Assembly (NCBI RefSeq): GCF_003287875.1
Contig: NZ_QMKK01000061.1
Coordinates: 1-64,000 of the forward strand
Direction of reading: 5' to 3'
Source: Martinezella tropici
GTDB lineage: Bacteria; Pseudomonadota; Alphaproteobacteria; Rhizobiales; Rhizobiaceae
DNA: 64,000 bases
A program made the translations under genes and the position numbers. The notes below the pieces were generated by a model that worked only from the letters and a program-made list of their open reading frames with translations, had not been told where the DNA came from and ran no database searches. Each line of letters starts with the position of its first letter. Position 1 is the first letter of the stretch. Below, in pieces: positions 61,240-64,000 of the stretch.

Positions 61240-63149
61240 CGAAGGACGGCAAACCAACGCAACCGACAGATCTGATGTTCGATGACGGCGAGTTAGAACG
61301 GCGGCTCGCGCAGACCTGGATGACGCCCGCCGGTGTCTGGGGCGCTCTGACGACAGTCGACCACAAGATCATCGGCCGCCGTTACATCGTTACCGCATTC
61401 GTCTTTCTTGCCTTGGGCGGGTTGCTCGCGCTCGCGATGCGGCTGCAATTGGCGCAGCCGGAGGCCCGCTTCATCGGTCCGGACCGCTACAATCAGATTT
61501 TCACCATGCATGGCTCAAACATGATGTTCCTGTTTGCCGTGCCGGTCATGGAAGCCATGGCAGTCTATCTCGTGCCGCTGATGGTCGGCACCCGCAATAT
61601 CGCCTTCCCGCGCTTGAATGCCTTTTCCTATTGGATCTATCTGGCCGGCGGTCTGCTGTTATGGATCTCGTTTGCGCTCGATACCGGGCCCGATGTCGGA
61701 TGGTTTGCCTATGTGCCCTTGTCAGGACCGCAATATGGTGCGGGCAAGCGCGCCGACCTCTGGGCGCAGATGATCACTTTCACGGAAGTTGCCGCCTTGG
61801 CCGTTGCGGTCGAAATCGTCGTCACCGTCTTCAAGCAGCGTGCGCCGGGCATGTCGCTCGACCGCATTCCGCTGTTCGTCTGGTCGATGCTCGTCACGGC
61901 CTTCCTCGTCATCATGGCCATGCCGGCAATCATGCTCGCCAGCTCGACGCTGATCCTCGATCGTCTGGTCGGGACGCATTTCTACAATCCCGCGGAGGGC
62001 GGCGATGCGCTGCTATGGCAGCACCTGTTCTGGTTCTTCGGCCATCCCGAGGTCTATATCATCTTCCTGCCGGCTGTCGGCATGGTGTCGACGATAACAG
62101 CGACCTTCTCGCGCCGCCCCGTATTCGGCTATCTCCCGCTTGTCATGGCCCTGATCGCGACCGGAATCCTGGCTTTCGGTCTTTGGGTGCATCATATGTT
62201 CGTTGTCGGCCTGCCGAAGCTAGGCGAGAGCTTCTTTACCGCCTCCAGCATGGCGATCGCCATTCCGGCCGGCGTCCAGATATTCTGCTGGCTGGCGACG
62301 CTATGGGGCGGGCAACCAGTGCTCAAGACGCCGATGCTGTTCGTTCTCGGCTTCATCGTGACTTTTGTCATCGGTGGGCTGACCGGGGTGATGGTCGCCT
62401 CTGTGCCGTTCGACACCCAGGTACATGACACCTATTTCGTCGTCGCACATTTCCATTACGTCCTGGTCGGCGGCGCCGTCTTCCCATTGCTCGGCGCCAT
62501 CTATTACTGGTTTCCCAAGGTGACTGGACGGATGATGAGCGAGACGCTCGGCCGCTGGGCGTTCGGGCTGATCTTTACTGGCTTCAATCTGACTTTCTTT
62601 CCGATGCATATCCTGGGTCTCGAGGGCATGCCGCGGCGCATATATACCTATCAGCCGGAAATGCCCTGGGCCGGTTTGAACATGTTCGTCAGCCTGAGCG
62701 CCGTCATCCTTTCGCTGGGATTCCTCGTCTTCTTCATCGATGTCATTCGCAGCGCTCGATCCGGGCAGATCGCCGGCGAGAATCCATGGGATGCATCGAC
62801 GCTCGAATGGGCGACATCGTCACCGCCGCCGTGCTTCAATTTCCGTCGTATTCCGGTGGTCGCCGCTCGTGATCCGCTGTGGTCGCAGCCCGATGAACTC
62901 GCGGTTGCCGGCGGGCTGCGCACCGACCGGCGCGAATTGATCGTCAGCAGTGTCGTCGAGGCGCAACCCGAAGCAAGCGAGTCCTCGCCACGAAATTCGA
63001 TCTGGCCGCTCCTGGCCGCTCTTGCCACCACGGTGATGCTGATCTGGTCGATCTTCTCGCCTTGGGCGGTCATTTGGGGGTCAATTCCGATCGGGATCAC
63101 GTTGACTGGCTGGTTCTGGCCGAAGCAGACGCCGGAGGATGAATCATGA
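61236..63149 (+). CDS. coxN: Cytochrome c oxidase subunit I (CoxN-like)
   Basis: The 637-residue product is a heme-copper oxidase catalytic subunit with twelve core helices. The low-spin heme and CuB ligands are seen in MHGSNMMF, WQHLFWFFGHPEVYI (His-Tyr crosslink pair) and HHMFVVG, then DTYFVVAHFHYVL. An extra C-terminal segment of about 80 residues, with two hydrophobic stretches, exceeds ordinary CtaD. The gene overlaps its neighbours by 4 nt at both ends. The enzyme reduces O2 to water and pumps protons. Confidence 0.9.
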   Translation: MTKDGKPTQPTDLMFDDGELERRLAQTWMTPAGVWGALTTVDHKIIGRRYIVTAFVFLALGGLLALAMRLQLAQPEARFIGPDRYNQIFTMHGSNMMFLFAVPVMEAMAVYLVPLMVGTRNIAFPRLNAFSYWIYLAGGLLLWISFALDTGPDVGWFAYVPLSGPQYGAGKRADLWAQMITFTEVAALAVAVEIVVTVFKQRAPGMSLDRIPLFVWSMLVTAFLVIMAMPAIMLASSTLILDRLVGTHFYNPAEGGDALLWQHLFWFFGHPEVYIIFLPAVGMVSTITATFSRRPVFGYLPLVMALIATGILAFGLWVHHMFVVGLPKLGESFFTASSMAIAIPAGVQIFCWLATLWGGQPVLKTPMLFVLGFIVTFVIGGLTGVMVASVPFDTQVHDTYFVVAHFHYVLVGGAVFPLLGAIYYWFPKVTGRMMSETLGRWAFGLIFTGFNLTFFPMHILGLEGMPRRIYTYQPEMPWAGLNMFVSLSAVILSLGFLVFFIDVIRSARSGQIAGENPWDASTLEWATSSPPPCFNFRRIPVVAARDPLWSQPDELAVAGGLRTDRRELIVSSVVEAQPEASESSPRNSIWPLLAALATTVMLIWSIFSPWAVIWGSIPIGITLTGWFWPKQTPEDES

Positions 63150-63748
63150 AGGAGCGTGTCGTCCTCGATGTTTCAAGGCTGCCGCCTCATGGCATGGGGA
63201 GAGCAAGCCCGACCTGGTGGGGAACCTGCGCCTTCATGCTTATCGAAGGTTCCGGCTTCGCGTTGGCGATCGCAGTCTATTTCTACCTGATGAGCCTCGC
63301 CCCGCACTGGCCGATCGACGCGCCGGCGCCCGGCCTCGTTCCTGGAACGACCCTGACCGCGATATTGCTGGCAAGCCTCGTGCCGAATATTCTTTTGTCC
63401 CGCTGGGCGCGGCAAAGAGATCTGCGCAAGGTGCGGATCGGGCTTATCGTCATGTCGGTGCTCGGGGCGGTGCCGCTGATCCTGCGCGGTTTCGAATTCG
63501 CTGTCCTCAACATACGCTGGGACGACAATGCCTATGGCTCGATCATCTGGACCATGTTGGGGCTTCATACGACCCACATCGTCACGGATCTCATCGATAC
63601 GCTGGTACTGACCTGCCTGATGTTTTCGAAGCATGCCGATAATCCGCGCCGCTTCGGCGATGTCGAAGATAATGCAATGTACTGGAACTTTGTCGTGGTG
63701 GCGTGGATTCCCTTGTACGCATGCATTTACTGGGTACCACGCCTATGA
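63146..63748 (+). CDS. coxO: Cytochrome c oxidase subunit III (CoxO-like)
   Basis: The 200-residue product has about five membrane helices and matches a short subunit III (WGTCAFMLIEGSGFALAIAVYFYLM, then LGLHTTHIVTDLIDTLVLTCLMFS and the closing WNFVVVAWIPLYACIYWVPRL). It is shorter than the usual 260-290 residues, as in the CoxO/CoxP arrangement where subunit III is split or abbreviated. Overlaps on both sides are ATGA. Confidence 0.83.
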   Translation: MKERVVLDVSRLPPHGMGRASPTWWGTCAFMLIEGSGFALAIAVYFYLMSLAPHWPIDAPAPGLVPGTTLTAILLASLVPNILLSRWARQRDLRKVRIGLIVMSVLGAVPLILRGFEFAVLNIRWDDNAYGSIIWTMLGLHTTHIVTDLIDTLVLTCLMFSKHADNPRRFGDVEDNAMYWNFVVVAWIPLYACIYWVPRL

Positions 63749-64000
63749 TGACCATGGCCGCAAAATATGGCGGATTGATCCTCGCGCCCCTTATTTGGGC
63801 CGGCAATACCCAGCTTGGTCAGGTTCTCCCCTATGTCGATTGCAGCCGGCATACGCATTGGTCCATCCTGACATCTTCCGTCGCAATTCTGCTTGCGTTG
63901 GCGAGCGCGGCGATCCCGCAGGCCGGTTCGACCCCGGAGGAGGCGCGAACGGGGCTGTTTCTCCGCCATCTCAGTGTCCTCGTCGGGCTCGCCTTCGCCT
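63745..64000 (+). CDS. Hydrophobic CoxP-like protein (partial, runs off the window)
   Basis: The frame starts with ATGATG overlapping the subunit III stop and continues to the window edge. The 85 visible residues hold two hydrophobic helices (GGLILAPLIWAGNTQLGQVLPY and SILTSSVAILLALASAAI). In the known coxMNOP order the fourth gene is a small membrane protein, so CoxP is the likely name; homology is not established here. Confidence 0.6.
   Translation, partial: MMTMAAKYGGLILAPLIWAGNTQLGQVLPYVDCSRHTHWSILTSSVAILLALASAAIPQAGSTPEEARTGLFLRHLSVLVGLAFA

Noticed and set aside
1..64000. CRISPR arrays, tRNA, rRNA, prophage or complete insertion sequences
   Set aside because: No regularly spaced repeats, cloverleaf tails, transposase or integrase motifs were recognised by reading.

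Overview
The window looks like a piece of a Rhizobiaceae genome (Rhizobium/Agrobacterium/Sinorhizobium type), probably an accessory part of a chromosome, chromid or large plasmid. The signs are GC-rich coding, dense operons with ATGA overlaps, many LysR/AraC/MarR regulators and ABC importers, a FixJ-like regulator, an EcfG-type promoter and a coxMNOP-type terminal oxidase. I saw no rRNA, tRNA, CRISPR array or intact insertion sequence. The species assignment is inference.

Layout. 0-6.3 kb: a co-directional run of mostly exported proteins (Tat-type amidohydrolase, DoxX membrane protein, secreted double-VOC protein, alginate-export-type porin, Tat-type alpha/beta hydrolase). 6.3-18.8 kb: a mixed accessory zone with a DUF1275 protein, an MscS channel with a cNMP domain, an MFS carrier, an exported metallo-beta-lactamase-fold hydrolase, AraC regulators, a FixJ-like response regulator, an ABC exporter and an SDR. 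It also holds gene scars: a deleted MBL remnant, a broken histidine kinase, and the severed start of a hydrolase. 18.9-26.8 kb: a minus-strand cluster of TrpXYZ-like ABC transporter, an FMN 2-hydroxyacid dehydrogenase, an FAD/GlcD-type dehydrogenase, a prephenate dehydratase and a methyltransferase. I read it as a possible aromatic 2-hydroxyacid/phenylpyruvate module. 27-39.3 kb: small stress and catabolic genes, several broken (an alpha/beta hydrolase and a CGNR protein), plus an intact carbonic anhydrase-SulP pair.

39.6-49.6 kb is the best-supported system: a seven-gene minus-strand operon usually called urea carboxylase/allophanate hydrolase with its ABC transporter and two DUF1989 proteins. 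Its leader carries a clear ykkC guanidine-I riboswitch followed by an intrinsic terminator. Upstream are a full-consensus sigma-54 -24/-12 promoter and a GCAC-N7-GTGC NtrC-type site. Together these indicate a guanidine-assimilation operon (guanidine carboxylase, carboxyguanidine deiminase, allophanate hydrolase) controlled by both nitrogen limitation and the substrate.

49.7-56.5 kb: a LysR/NmrA divergent pair, then a LysR gene divergent from a PrpF/4-oxalomesaconate-tautomerase-like gene and a NitT/TauT ABC importer, closed by a perfect 12-bp terminator. 56.5-59.4 kb: a receiver-only response regulator divergent from an ECF sigma factor, a nucleotidyltransferase and a metallophosphoesterase. 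An EcfG-type promoter lies between the divergent arms and may fire both ways. 59.6-64 kb: a cytochrome c plus an alternative aa3-type oxidase operon, every junction overlapping by 4 nt, running off the window end.

Two copies of a hairpin repeat sharing the loop CTTTTCACGG lie between convergent gene pairs and probably act as bidirectional terminators.
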